Source: Tunturiibacter gelidiferens
GTDB taxonomy: Bacteria; Acidobacteriota; Terriglobia; Terriglobales; Acidobacteriaceae
DNA length: 64,000 nucleotides
NCBI RefSeq assembly: GCF_013410115.1
Contig: NZ_JACCCV010000001.1
Coordinates: 1,178,001-1,242,000 of the forward strand
Direction: 5' to 3'
Shown: positions 1-7,717 of the stretch, one piece after another
How positions within the stretch are numbered: the stretch's first letter is position 1
How the letters are laid out: each line of letters begins with the position of its first letter
Made by a program: the position numbers and the translations under genes
The notes under the pieces: generated by a model
What the model saw: only the letters and a program-made list of their open reading frames with translations
What the model was told of the DNA's origin: nothing
Database searches by the model: none

Positions 1-815
1 CTGATTGCTTCAGGCGAAAGCCCTTTCTCTTCTCCCATAACCTGGACTCCAACGATCTCTTTTCGACCCAATCGGTGGAGAAGCTCGCCGAAATCTGGAG
101 CCGCGACAACACCAAATCCGGCTTCTTCTATCTTGATAGAAAATTCAGAGAGTGGGGCAGCGAGGACCACAAGGCCAGCCTGGTCGAAGCCTTCCGGCAC
201 TCCGACCTCAGCCGGATGAGGATGAAGCTCAGCTTCATTCACACCCAGCCAAAGTACGATAAAGTCCTCGAAACCATGACGCAGGAGCTATCCGAGCTCA
301 CCCATGTCGATCTCGCCAAAGAGTATCGCGCGCCCATGGAGACACTCTTCCTCACCTCTCCAAACGAGTTCACCCCGTATCACATCGACAGCGAAGACAG
401 CTTCCTCCTTCAGATTCAGGGCACAAAGACTATCTACATCTTCGATGGAAGCGACAAAGAAATTCTCAAAGACCTCGATATAGAAAAGTATTGGGCGCAG
501 AACGAGATCGCATTCCGCGAAGAGATCAGGTCGCGCGGCCAACGCTTCGATATGGAGCCCGGAACCGGCGTCCACATCCCCATGCACTTCCCCCACATGG
601 TCGAAAGCGGTCCCACATCTTCGATGTCGCTGAGCATCGGCTACGAGTCAATTGCCTTTGACAGGGATCTATTCCGCGTCAATCATCAGCTGCGCAAACT
701 CGGCCTCAACCCTACGCCCCCAGGCAAGAGCAAGGTCATCGACAACACCAAGATGGCCGTCTTTGCCGGAGCCAAAACAATCACCAAGACACTCAAGGGA
801 CTGCAACACAAGTAG
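1..815 (+). CDS. Cupin-like (JmjC-type) domain protein, 5' end outside window
   Basis: The reading frame is open from the left edge (codons from base 3) to the stop at 813-815, so the true start lies outside the window. A GTG at base 75 could be read as a start, but residues before it (FRRKPFLFSHNL) continue the fold. The sequence resembles cupin_8/JmjC-like Fe(II)/2-oxoglutarate oxygenases: an H-x-D pair in 'PYHIDSED' and a later His in 'IPMHFPHMVESGP' are the expected metal ligands, and 'LLQIQGTKTIYIF' is the usual strand between them. In this family such proteins hydroxylate proteins or small molecules; the substrate cannot be read from the sequence. The visible part is about 271 residues, close to full length. 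A hairpin terminator follows the stop. Confidence 0.7.
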   Translation, partial: DCFRRKPFLFSHNLDSNDLFSTQSVEKLAEIWSRDNTKSGFFYLDRKFREWGSEDHKASLVEAFRHSDLSRMRMKLSFIHTQPKYDKVLETMTQELSELTHVDLAKEYRAPMETLFLTSPNEFTPYHIDSEDSFLLQIQGTKTIYIFDGSDKEILKDLDIEKYWAQNEIAFREEIRSRGQRFDMEPGTGVHIPMHFPHMVESGPTSSMSLSIGYESIAFDRDLFRVNHQLRKLGLNPTPPGKSKVIDNTKMAVFAGAKTITKTLKGLQHK

Positions 816-839
816 GTCCCAAGTCATTTGATACGTCAG

Positions 840-866
840 GAATCCCTGTCACCGCAGGGATTCTTC
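840..866 (+). terminator. Hairpin terminator between convergent genes
   Basis: GAATCCCTG (840-848) and CAGGGATTC (855-863) form a 9-bp stem with a 6-base loop, followed by a short T-rich run. It lies 25 bases after the cupin gene and just beyond the stop of the leftward remnant at 889, so it may serve both. Confidence 0.6.
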
Positions 867-888
867 TTGCCGAGGCAGCAAACCAAAG

Positions 889-1092
889 CTACTCCGTCTT
901 TTTCACATGATTGCTGCGATCATCATCCGGCAACACATGGTCCGGATCGACCACGACCTCAGCAATCGGCGCTTTATTCTCAAGCGTCCACGTGTACCTC
1001 CCTTTTGCATCCATGTCTCCAAGGGCAACGTCACGCGTAACTTTTCGCTCGAGCGGTGTCCATTCACCGGATCCGGCAATATGAGCGGCCAA
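889..1092 (-). pseudogene. C-terminal gene fragment, resembling the tail of an M1-type peptidase
   Basis: A 67-residue leftward frame reads like a genuine protein C-terminus: 'VTRDVALGDMDAKGRYTW' followed by 'VVVDPDHVLPDDDRSN'. The pattern Y-T-W ... V-DPDH-L-D-DR-N is what I recall at the end of M1-type metallopeptidases in these bacteria; that family assignment is from memory and weak. The frame is closed just upstream (in-frame stop within 10 bases of the TTG at 1092), and no continuation is found in any frame up to the corA gene. It therefore looks like a truncated remnant that kept its original stop next to a convergent terminator. Confidence 0.35.
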
Positions 1093-1340
1093 ACGTCAGT
1101 CGCGGATCATACCCAGACGTCGCGCTGGCAGCGGTTCTGCGCTGGAACGAACTCCGCGCTCAAGCCAAGCCAAAAGCCATCAACAGCAACACGGATAAAC
1201 GAACATTGCACCGGATCTGCATCAGAGGTGGGTCTCGCTTTCCAGAATCTGGGGGTGTTTTCTAGATCATAGATGCAAGCCGCAGTACGATGGACTCGAG
1301 TAACCGGTCCCTGGAGTCGAATTGCAAACAAGGAAATCCC
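1093..1340. other. Intergenic, probably degenerate sequence
   Basis: No supportable gene. The open stretches here lack family signatures. The corA ribosome-binding site (AAGGA at about 1330-1334) is at the right end. Confidence 0.4.
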
Positions 1341-2225
1341 ATGCCCTGGTATCAACTCGACGACGCAAACGATCCGAAGCTGGACGCGCTCGCCAAGCAG
1401 TACGACCTCCACCCTCTCCACCTCGAAGACGCCCGCAACCCAGACGAGGGCGTCAAGGTTGACTCCGGTTCCAACTACACCTTCGCCGTATTTAAACCCG
1501 TCCGACTCATCCCCGACCCCGACAACCCCGGCGAAGAGATGCCTTCCTTCTCCCCCGTCGATATCTTCGCCGGCAAAGATTTTCTCGTCACGATCTCCGA
1601 TCCCACCTGTCCCACCACCGAGCAGGCCCTAACCCGTGCGCGTCGCGACGGAGACGACGAGCACCCCGGAAAACTCGTCTCCCTCATCCTCGACACCATC
1701 GTCGACCTCTATTTCCCCGCCATCGATCACTTCGACGACCGCATCGACCAGCTTGAGGACAAAGTCTTCGACGATCCCTCACCCGAGATCCTCCAGGCCG
1801 TCTTCGCCATCAAGCGAGAGCTCATCGACCTTCGCCGCGTCCTCGTCAATACACGCGATGCCGCGCTCCACCTCCAGCGCGATCCCAACACCATCATCGA
1901 TGCTGACTATCAACCCTATGTACGCGACACCTACGATCACATCGCTCGGCTGCTCGACTCGGTTGAAACCCAGCGCGACCTCCTCAACAACACTCTCGAC
2001 ATCTACCTCTCCTCTGTCTCGAACCGCACGAACGAAGTGATGAAGGTACTCACCGTACTCGGTACCATCGCCCTGCCCGCGCTCGCCATCTCGGGTATCT
2101 ACGGTATGAATCTCAAAGGTCTGCCCTTCGAAGACTCTCCTCACGGAGCCGAGTGGGTTGCCGGTATAACCGTTTTAGCTACGGCGATCCTCCTCTTCGT
2201 CCTCCGCAAGCTGGACTGGCTTTAG
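1341..2225 (+). CDS. corA: CorA-family magnesium/divalent cation transporter
   Basis: A 294-residue protein with the CorA layout: a long, acidic cytoplasmic N-terminal region rich in helices ('DRIDQLEDKVFDDPSPEIL' at its centre) and two C-terminal membrane helices. The signature G-M-N is present as YGMN (G255-N257) at the end of the first helix. This family forms a pentameric inner-membrane channel for Mg2+ and sometimes Co2+ or Ni2+. An upstream in-frame ATG at 1290 exists, but the ATG at 1341 has AAGGA at the right distance and gives the usual start (MPWYQLDD). It stands alone, with no operon partner. The family is secure; ion preference is not decided by sequence. Confidence 0.92.
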   Translation: MPWYQLDDANDPKLDALAKQYDLHPLHLEDARNPDEGVKVDSGSNYTFAVFKPVRLIPDPDNPGEEMPSFSPVDIFAGKDFLVTISDPTCPTTEQALTRARRDGDDEHPGKLVSLILDTIVDLYFPAIDHFDDRIDQLEDKVFDDPSPEILQAVFAIKRELIDLRRVLVNTRDAALHLQRDPNTIIDADYQPYVRDTYDHIARLLDSVETQRDLLNNTLDIYLSSVSNRTNEVMKVLTVLGTIALPALAISGIYGMNLKGLPFEDSPHGAEWVAGITVLATAILLFVLRKLDWL

Positions 2226-2360
2226 CTCGCGACTCCAGCTCATCAAAGCAATTCAAACGCCTGTTGACCCAGCAAAACTAGTCTGAAAGAGATCCCCGCA
2301 GCCAACCATAATCCTGCATCTTCTGAGATACGACGGCAAAGCCGCCAAGGAGATTCGTTC

Positions 2361-2621
2361 ATGACCGACTATCGTGTAAGCCAAGGGGATGTTCAGGAAG
2401 ATCAGATAACCGCAGCCATCGAAAAGGTAACTTCGCAAGTGCCCTCCAGCGTCTATCTGGCCTTGGCACTTGGTTCAATGGCCGTTTCTGTCGGCTTCCA
2501 GGCCGCAAAGAAACACCACGACGCTTTGTTCGTCGGCCAATGGGCTGCGCCTTTTCTGATCCTTGGCATCTACAACAAACTTGTGAAACTTCATGGCTCC
2601 GATGGCGCTTCTCACGCCTGA
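2361..2621 (+). CDS. Small hypothetical membrane protein (86 aa)
   Basis: A short frame with a strong ribosome-binding site (AAGGAG about 10 bases before ATG). The first 28 residues are polar and soluble-looking, followed by two hydrophobic stretches (about residues 29-47, 'SSVYLALALGSMAVSVGF', and 57-73, 'FVGQWAAPFLILGIYNK'), so it probably sits in the inner membrane as a helical hairpin. I do not recognise the family. It is followed directly by a strong terminator, which supports it as a real single-gene unit. Confidence 0.7.
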   Translation: MTDYRVSQGDVQEDQITAAIEKVTSQVPSSVYLALALGSMAVSVGFQAAKKHHDALFVGQWAAPFLILGIYNKLVKLHGSDGASHA

Positions 2622-2634
2622 CATTCCACAAAAA

Positions 2635-2663
2635 AGAGCCCCGGCGCTGGACCGGGGCTCTTT
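2635..2663. terminator. Bidirectional rho-independent terminator
   Basis: AGAGCCCCGG (2635-2644) and CCGGGGCTCT (2652-2661) form a perfect 10-bp stem with a 7-base loop. A-rich sequence lies on the left and TTT on the right, so it can stop the small membrane-protein gene from the left and the bestrophin gene from the right. Confidence 0.85.
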
Positions 2664-2678
2664 CCTTAGCATTGACGC

Positions 2679-3593
2679 TTACCAAAGTACGCCGTCAATA
2701 GGTGTCGTCGCCGCCGGCAGCGTGGTTTCGCCCAGCAACTGACGAAGATTTATCTCGATCGCCGTCGAAATCGAAGTCATCGGCACATCGAAGATAGTGT
2801 TCTCAAAAGGATCCTCAAGATCCTGACCAATCTTGTCCAGTGCCAGAAAGATAAAACCAACCAGCGTCGATCCGAGCGGCGTGAACCATCCCATGCTCGT
2901 CACCAGCGCCAACGGCAGCAACACACAGTAGATCTGTACAAAGAGCTGCGGGAAGTAGTCGTACTGCTTCGGCATCGGTGTGTTTTTAATCCGCTCCGCG
3001 CCGCCTTGTGCATCTGCCAGATCGTTCAAACTCTCGTCCATGGCGCGCCACTGCAACGCATCCACCCACTCCCGCGTCTGGCACTCCAGCAGCAACTTCC
3101 CCATCAGCTGCTGTATAGCAAGCGGCACATTCTTCTCCACCCGCAGAGCCTCCAGTTCGTGCTCGTCAAGCAGCGGTGCCAACTCAGCCCACGGTTCCAA
3201 CTTTCGCAAATGTTGCCGCAGAGCATGCACAAACGCAATCTGCAGATACACCATCCGCCGCTGTGTCTCCTTGAGTTCAGCAGCATCGCCACTCTTCAGC
3301 GACAACATACTCGTAGTCACCTGACGCGCCCAACTCCTCGAGTTGTTTACAATCGCCCCCCACAGAATCCGCCCCTCCCACCATCGCGCATAGGCAGACT
3401 GGTTCCGGAACGCAACAATAATTCCGATCGAAGATCCGAACAACGCCAACGGAATATGTGGCAGAGCGATCCAATTCCAGTGCATCAACTTGTATGCCGC
3501 CACCACCGCCAGGTCGTACAGAACCAGCAGCAGTAGCGGCAGGCCAACGTACTTCAGCATCGCCGCCAGCTGTCGTCCGCGCGGAACGATCAT
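2679..3593 (-). CDS. Bestrophin-family (UPF0187) anion channel
   Basis: A 304-residue membrane protein of the bacterial bestrophin family. Two N-terminal hydrophobic helices are followed by the family signature 'AFRNQSAYARWWEGRILWG' (about residues 60-79), and a hydrophobic pair near residues 215-255 ('YCVLLPLALVTSMGWFTPLG') is followed by 'DKIGQDLEDPFE', the expected acidic region. Bestrophins form pentameric anion channels that pass chloride and bicarbonate. Its start codon overlaps the stop of the carbonic anhydrase gene (ATGA, 3590-3593), so the two are translationally coupled. A role in moving bicarbonate made or used by the enzyme is a reasonable inference; the family alone does not prove selectivity. 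Confidence 0.85.
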   Translation of the reverse strand: MIVPRGRQLAAMLKYVGLPLLLLVLYDLAVVAAYKLMHWNWIALPHIPLALFGSSIGIIVAFRNQSAYARWWEGRILWGAIVNNSRSWARQVTTSMLSLKSGDAAELKETQRRMVYLQIAFVHALRQHLRKLEPWAELAPLLDEHELEALRVEKNVPLAIQQLMGKLLLECQTREWVDALQWRAMDESLNDLADAQGGAERIKNTPMPKQYDYFPQLFVQIYCVLLPLALVTSMGWFTPLGSTLVGFIFLALDKIGQDLEDPFENTIFDVPMTSISTAIEINLRQLLGETTLPAATTPIDGVLW

Positions 3594-4240
3594 TTGCCCT
3601 TGCTCTCAATCGTCACCGGCACAAACGCCCGGCCTCCGTCCTCCGAGATCCTCACCTCGCCCTTGCCAATGTCGTACACCCAACCCGAGATCGTGAGCTC
3701 CTCCCGCGCCATCGCACCGGCTACCGAAGGATGCGTCCGCAGATGTTGCAACTGGAGCAGCACATTCTCCTCAGTCAACTGCCGCAGTAAATCACTCTGC
3801 CGGTCGTCTTTGCTGGCCAATGAGTTTGCCACGCTCAACGCCGCCTGCGCGTTCGTCAACCAACTTTTCACGGTTGGTAACTTCTCCAGCCCTTCAGGGT
3901 GCAACAAACCCTTCATCGCCCCGCAGTCAGAGTGTCCGCAGATCACCACATGTTGCACCTTCAGCGCCGAAACGGCGTACTCGATCACCGCACTCACGCC
4001 GCCCAGCATCTCGCCATAGGCCGGCACCAGGTTGCCGACGTTTCGCGTCACAAAGATATCCCCTGGCTGGGACTGCGTAATCAATTCGGGATCGATCCGC
4101 GAGTCCGCGCAGGTCACAATCAAAGCATGCGGCTTCTGCGGCTCGCTCGCAGCCTTCACGTAGGTATCCTTATTCTCCGGATAAACGTCCGTCCGAAACT
4201 TTCGAATCCCCGCCTTCAACTCTTCCAATACGGCATCCAT
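3590..4240 (-). CDS. Beta-class carbonic anhydrase
   Basis: A 216-residue beta-carbonic anhydrase, interconverting CO2 and bicarbonate in the cytoplasm. The zinc ligands and catalytic dyad are present: C44-A-D46-S-R48 (Asp/Arg dyad) and H103-x-x-C106 in 'CGHSDCG'. The start is placed at 4240 (MDAVLEELKAG), where the ATG is preceded by a GGGGGAA ribosome-binding site; a longer frame from 4312 lacks one. It is 59 bases downstream of the thioredoxin-like gene on the same strand and overlaps the bestrophin start by 4 bases. No signal peptide is visible. Confidence 0.93.
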   Translation of the reverse strand: MDAVLEELKAGIRKFRTDVYPENKDTYVKAASEPQKPHALIVTCADSRIDPELITQSQPGDIFVTRNVGNLVPAYGEMLGGVSAVIEYAVSALKVQHVVICGHSDCGAMKGLLHPEGLEKLPTVKSWLTNAQAALSVANSLASKDDRQSDLLRQLTEENVLLQLQHLRTHPSVAGAMAREELTISGWVYDIGKGEVRISEDGGRAFVPVTIESKGK

Positions 4241-4299
4241 AGTTCCCCCTTTTTCAACATCAGCAAATCGGTATCCCAAACGGTTACAAAAGCGCCGAT

Positions 4300-4920
4300 C
4301 TATTCCTTCCACTTAATATTGCATCCAATCGAGAACCGTTGATTCGTATCCGGCCGCTTCCCCGCAATCACCGCATCCATCGCAGCTCGCAGGTCGTTTC
4401 CCGTCACGGGCAGGTCATTCCCCGAGTCCCCACGACGAGGTCGGCTATCATCCAGCTGCCCGCGATAGACCAGCGTCATTCCCGCATCGAACAAAAAGAA
4501 GTCCGGCGTGCAGGCTGCGTCATACGCCCGCGCCACCTCCTGCGTCTCGTCATACAGGTAAGGAAAGCGGAACCCAAGCCGCTCCGCCTGCTTCTTCATC
4601 TCCGCCGGCGCATCCTGCGGATAGGCCTCCACATCATTCGACGAGATCGCCGCAATCGCAATCCTGCGCTCGTAATCCCGCCCAATCCGCGCCAACTCCT
4701 CCTCCACGTGTTTCACAAACGGGCAGTGCACACAAAGAAACATTACCAGCAGCCCGTGGCATCCGGTGGTCGAGCAGTTTGCCGCGTCCGCCCGCGCATC
4801 CTCTGAAGCCGTCGCGAACACATCATCCCGACCCACAGCCTTCCCGCTCACTACATCCAACAACTCGAACGCCGGAGCCGTACTCCCCAGCGAGACCATC
4901 GTCGACTGTGTTCTGGACAT
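4300..4920 (-). CDS. Thioredoxin-fold (AhpC/TSA-like) redox protein
   Basis: A 206-residue thioredoxin-fold protein. It opens with the peroxiredoxin/ResA-like 'LGSTAPAFELLDVVSGK', carries a CxxC redox pair C63-V-H-C66 in 'FLCVHCPFVKH', and has the cis-Pro-type segment 'ACTPDFFLFD'. This variant (CVHCPF, longer than plain thioredoxin) is a widespread thioredoxin-family group of unassigned substrate. The start at 4920 (MSRTQSTM) has GGAGG 6 bases upstream; an upstream ATG at 4953 is less likely. No signal peptide is seen, so it is probably cytoplasmic. It is first in a probable three-gene unit with carbonic anhydrase and bestrophin. Two more cysteines (C49, C54) precede the redox motif. Confidence 0.8.
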   Translation of the reverse strand: MSRTQSTMVSLGSTAPAFELLDVVSGKAVGRDDVFATASEDARADAANCSTTGCHGLLVMFLCVHCPFVKHVEEELARIGRDYERRIAIAAISSNDVEAYPQDAPAEMKKQAERLGFRFPYLYDETQEVARAYDAACTPDFFLFDAGMTLVYRGQLDDSRPRRGDSGNDLPVTGNDLRAAMDAVIAGKRPDTNQRFSIGCNIKWKE

Positions 4921-5168
4921 CACGCCCTCCACTACCTCAACGATCATAGCCAACTCTCGTTACATCCCGAACCGCGAGGCCAAATTACCTGAAGCCGAAC
5001 CCGACTTGACGGTCCATCTCAGCTTTCCGTACGGCTTCTCCCACTGGTCGGCCCTCGAGATCGATCACGGCCTAACCGGCATTCCATCGTGCCTTAGAGC
5101 ATCCCGACCACCGAGAACCTGTCTCAGCAATTCCGCCCTTCGTTCCGTGGCCCTATCCTGAAAGCATC

Positions 5169-5645
5169 GTGATCATCCCACGCACCCTCCCCGGCGGCCG
5201 CACCACACGCCATGCTCTCCCAGTCGGCCCCAACAACCTGCCCCTCTGTCGCTGGTGCGAACTTGAAATCATCTCCAGACGCCGCCGTACCTTCTGCAGC
5301 GACTACTGTGTCCACCAGTGGCGTCTCCGCACCGACCCCGGCTACCTCCGCGACCAGGTCTTCGCCCGAGACCGTGGCATCTGCCACGTATGCGCCATCG
5401 ACACCATTGCCGCCTATAACGCCCTGAAGCGATCCCGAGGCCCCGCCCGCGCTGCCGGACTACGACTCTACGGCATGAAGTCCATCACCGCCCGCCGCAG
5501 CCTCTGGGACGCCGACCACATTCGTCCCGTAGCCGAAGGCGGCGGCCAATGCGACCTCGACAACCTCCGTACCCTCTGCCTCCTCTGCCATCGCGAAGCC
5601 ACGGCGCAGCTTCGTCAGCGCCTCCGCCTCATCCGAGCCTCTTAG
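5169..5645 (+). CDS. HNH endonuclease domain protein
   Basis: A 158-residue protein starting at GTG. It has an N-terminal cysteine pair region ('LCRWCELEI', 'FCSDYC') like a small zinc finger, a second pair ('CHVC', 'LCLLCH'), and the HNH core 'DADHIRPVAEGGGQCDLDN' ending in 'LCLLCHREAT'. HNH domains of this stand-alone type cut or nick DNA; no restriction, toxin or phage partner is adjacent, so the role is open. The gene converges with the glycosyltransferase gene, leaving 6 bases between stops. Confidence 0.8.
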   Translation: MIIPRTLPGGRTTRHALPVGPNNLPLCRWCELEIISRRRRTFCSDYCVHQWRLRTDPGYLRDQVFARDRGICHVCAIDTIAAYNALKRSRGPARAAGLRLYGMKSITARRSLWDADHIRPVAEGGGQCDLDNLRTLCLLCHREATAQLRQRLRLIRAS

Positions 5646-5651
5646 CTCTTC

Positions 5652-7166
5652 TCACCCATAATTCTGATACTCCTTCCAGAACTCCGGCCACGGCAGCCGG
5701 GGCGAGCCGCACAAGAAAATATCCGGATGCGACTGGCTCTCTTCGTTCTTCACGCCCTCCGAGTTCCCGTTATGTCCCGCCAGCCTGCACGACGTAAACG
5801 CCCTGTCCGCAGCGTCGCGCGAAAACCCAACCACGATCAGCGTTGAAGGGGGCACCGGAGGATATCCCCGCAGCCACGCCGAGTTCGTCATACTGATCGG
5901 CATCGGCAGATGGTATGCTGGACCAAGAATCTCCACTGCGCCCTGTTCTCCATAGTTGCCTGTCAACACGCCAACAATACTTCGCTGCTCGGCTGGCAGA
6001 GAGTCGCGAATCCCCGCGACCGTCCGCACCAACTCGTCCCACCCAAACTCCTCCCGCATGTCACCGTTGATCTTCAGCGCAAACTGCCTGAGCGGGCCGT
6101 CCGATGCCAGCGGCACAAGAATGGCGTAGGCCAGCACCCCCCATGCCACCACCCCGGTAAAGAACAATCCTTCCACCGCGAGCCTCCGCGGCCTCTTCAT
6201 CGACGCTACCCACCGCTCACCCACCACCGCGCCCATCGCCAAAAGCATCGGATACGCTGCCGCCAGGTAATACCCGCGTCCCTTGCCAAACGCAAACAGG
6301 GCCAGCGGAACCACATACATCCATCCCAGCATCCGGTAACGTCTGTCTCGGAAAAAGCAGATCACTCCCGCTATCCACAGCGGCGCAGCAACCAGATTGG
6401 CGCAGATTTTGAACTGATCCAGCACAAACCCGTTAGCTCGACCCTGCCTTACATCCCGCACATGGATATGCTGCAAAAAATGCACCGAGATGAACCCGTG
6501 CTTTACCTGCCACAAAAAATTAGGCGCAAAGATCACTAGCGCCACTGCGACCCCACCCCAGAACCACCCACTCACAAAGTAACGCCGGGCCGAACTCAGC
6601 ATCATTCCGCCCACGATCCCAGCAATAAAAAACACAATCGTGTACTTGGTCATCAAACCAAGGCCGACAAACACTCCGATAGCCAGCCACCATCGCGGGT
6701 TCTCCGTCTTCAACAACCGAATGACGAAGTAAGCGATCAGAACCCACCACAGATAGTCGAAAGAGGAGTACTGAAACTCCGTGCCCTCGAATACCGGCAG
6801 TCCCGAGGTCGCCACCGTCAGCGCGGCCGTTACCTGCGCCAGCCGTCCACCGCCCAACTCGCGAGCCATCAGCCCCGTCATCACAATCGCCAGGGCCTGC
6901 GCAATCACGGAAAACAACCGCAGCCCTATAAGCGATACCCCAAACAGCTGCAACCCCACCCGCTCCACAAACGGCGTAAACGGAGGATACGCAACGAACC
7001 CCCAGTCCAGGTGCCGCGCATCACTCAGGAACTGAAATTCGTCCCGGTGAAACCCATACCGCCCGTTCGTCATCAGATGGACGAACGCCACCGCCAGCGC
7101 GATTCCAACCAACGCCAAATTATTTGCTCGTGTCACCAACTCCGAGCCGCTCCTCGTCCGAACCAA
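5652..7166 (-). CDS. GT-C family (PMT/ArnT-like) glycosyltransferase
   Basis: A 504-residue polytopic membrane protein with roughly a dozen hydrophobic segments. The N-terminal 'GRYGFHRDEFQFLSDARHL' carries the acidic D-E pair in the first extracytoplasmic loop, typical of dolichyl/undecaprenyl-phosphate-sugar-dependent GT-C enzymes, and 'AYPPFTPFVERVG' follows as in ArnT/PMT relatives. Such enzymes transfer a sugar from a lipid-phosphate carrier to lipids, glycans or proteins at the periplasmic face. The acceptor cannot be told from sequence. It is a monocistronic leftward gene; a non-coding gap of about 550 bases separates it from nrdJ. Confidence 0.8.
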   Translation of the reverse strand: MVRTRSGSELVTRANNLALVGIALAVAFVHLMTNGRYGFHRDEFQFLSDARHLDWGFVAYPPFTPFVERVGLQLFGVSLIGLRLFSVIAQALAIVMTGLMARELGGGRLAQVTAALTVATSGLPVFEGTEFQYSSFDYLWWVLIAYFVIRLLKTENPRWWLAIGVFVGLGLMTKYTIVFFIAGIVGGMMLSSARRYFVSGWFWGGVAVALVIFAPNFLWQVKHGFISVHFLQHIHVRDVRQGRANGFVLDQFKICANLVAAPLWIAGVICFFRDRRYRMLGWMYVVPLALFAFGKGRGYYLAAAYPMLLAMGAVVGERWVASMKRPRRLAVEGLFFTGVVAWGVLAYAILVPLASDGPLRQFALKINGDMREEFGWDELVRTVAGIRDSLPAEQRSIVGVLTGNYGEQGAVEILGPAYHLPMPISMTNSAWLRGYPPVPPSTLIVVGFSRDAADRAFTSCRLAGHNGNSEGVKNEESQSHPDIFLCGSPRLPWPEFWKEYQNYG

Positions 7167-7486
7167 GAGTCCCTCCGCCCTACATCGTTGTGTCCCGACA
7201 AGCTACGCAACACATTACATGGGAGTTCACATCCGTTCCGTCTTTTCAAGCCGACGACACCCAAACCTCTGCCGATGAGCCGTCCACTTTTCCTACATTT
7301 CCACGCCCATCCACACCCGCATCCCTTGCTCTTACGCCCATTCGCGCCTACCCTCAAACCTGTCCCATTACAGAACGGTAAAAGCTGCCATCCACGCGCA
7401 CATTATGCAAAATCCACAGCAAAAATCCCGGTTTTCACCGTTTTGACACATTAACCCTGCGTAAATAGGGGTATTCGCACAGCCAA
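7167..7486. other. Intergenic region between divergent genes
   Basis: No supportable gene. Pyrimidine-rich on the + strand. The start of the leftward glycosyltransferase gene is at its left end and the nrdJ control elements at its right end. Confidence 0.4.
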
Positions 7487-7500
7487 CACAACATGTTGTG
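7487..7500. promoter_or_regulatory. Candidate NrdR box upstream of nrdJ
   Basis: CACAACATGTTGTG is a perfect 14-base palindrome that fits the NrdR-box pattern (ACACwAtATaTwGTGT). NrdR is the zinc/ATP-cone repressor of ribonucleotide reductase genes. It lies 8 bases upstream of a -35 element. Only one box is evident, whereas NrdR sites often occur as pairs about three helical turns apart. Confidence 0.6.
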
Positions 7501-7508
7501 CTTTATAC

Positions 7509-7537
7509 TTGACACACCCCATAAGGGGCGTTACTTT
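7509..7537 (+). promoter_or_regulatory. Sigma-70-type promoter of nrdJ
   Basis: TTGACA (7509-7514), a 17-base spacer, then TACTTT (7532-7537). The -35 is a consensus match. It would give a leader of about 170 bases before the nrdJ start. Confidence 0.55.
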
Positions 7538-7717
7538 CACGACTGCAGCCAAGCAAAACACGGCCAAGTTCCTTACATTTCACGACCCAGAACGCCGCCG
7601 GCTTATTCAGTCGGATACATATCCAGCGCTCTCGTCGTTAGTTTTACCCCCGTGACGTACGTCTTCGGAGGGCATCGATATCCCAGATTTTTCATCAAAT
7701 TAGAAGGAGTACTCCCC

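Noticed and set aside
7381..7717. Cobalamin riboswitch in the nrdJ leader
   Set aside because: I found no B12-box-like core or surrounding helices. A NrdR box and an ordinary promoter explain the region better.
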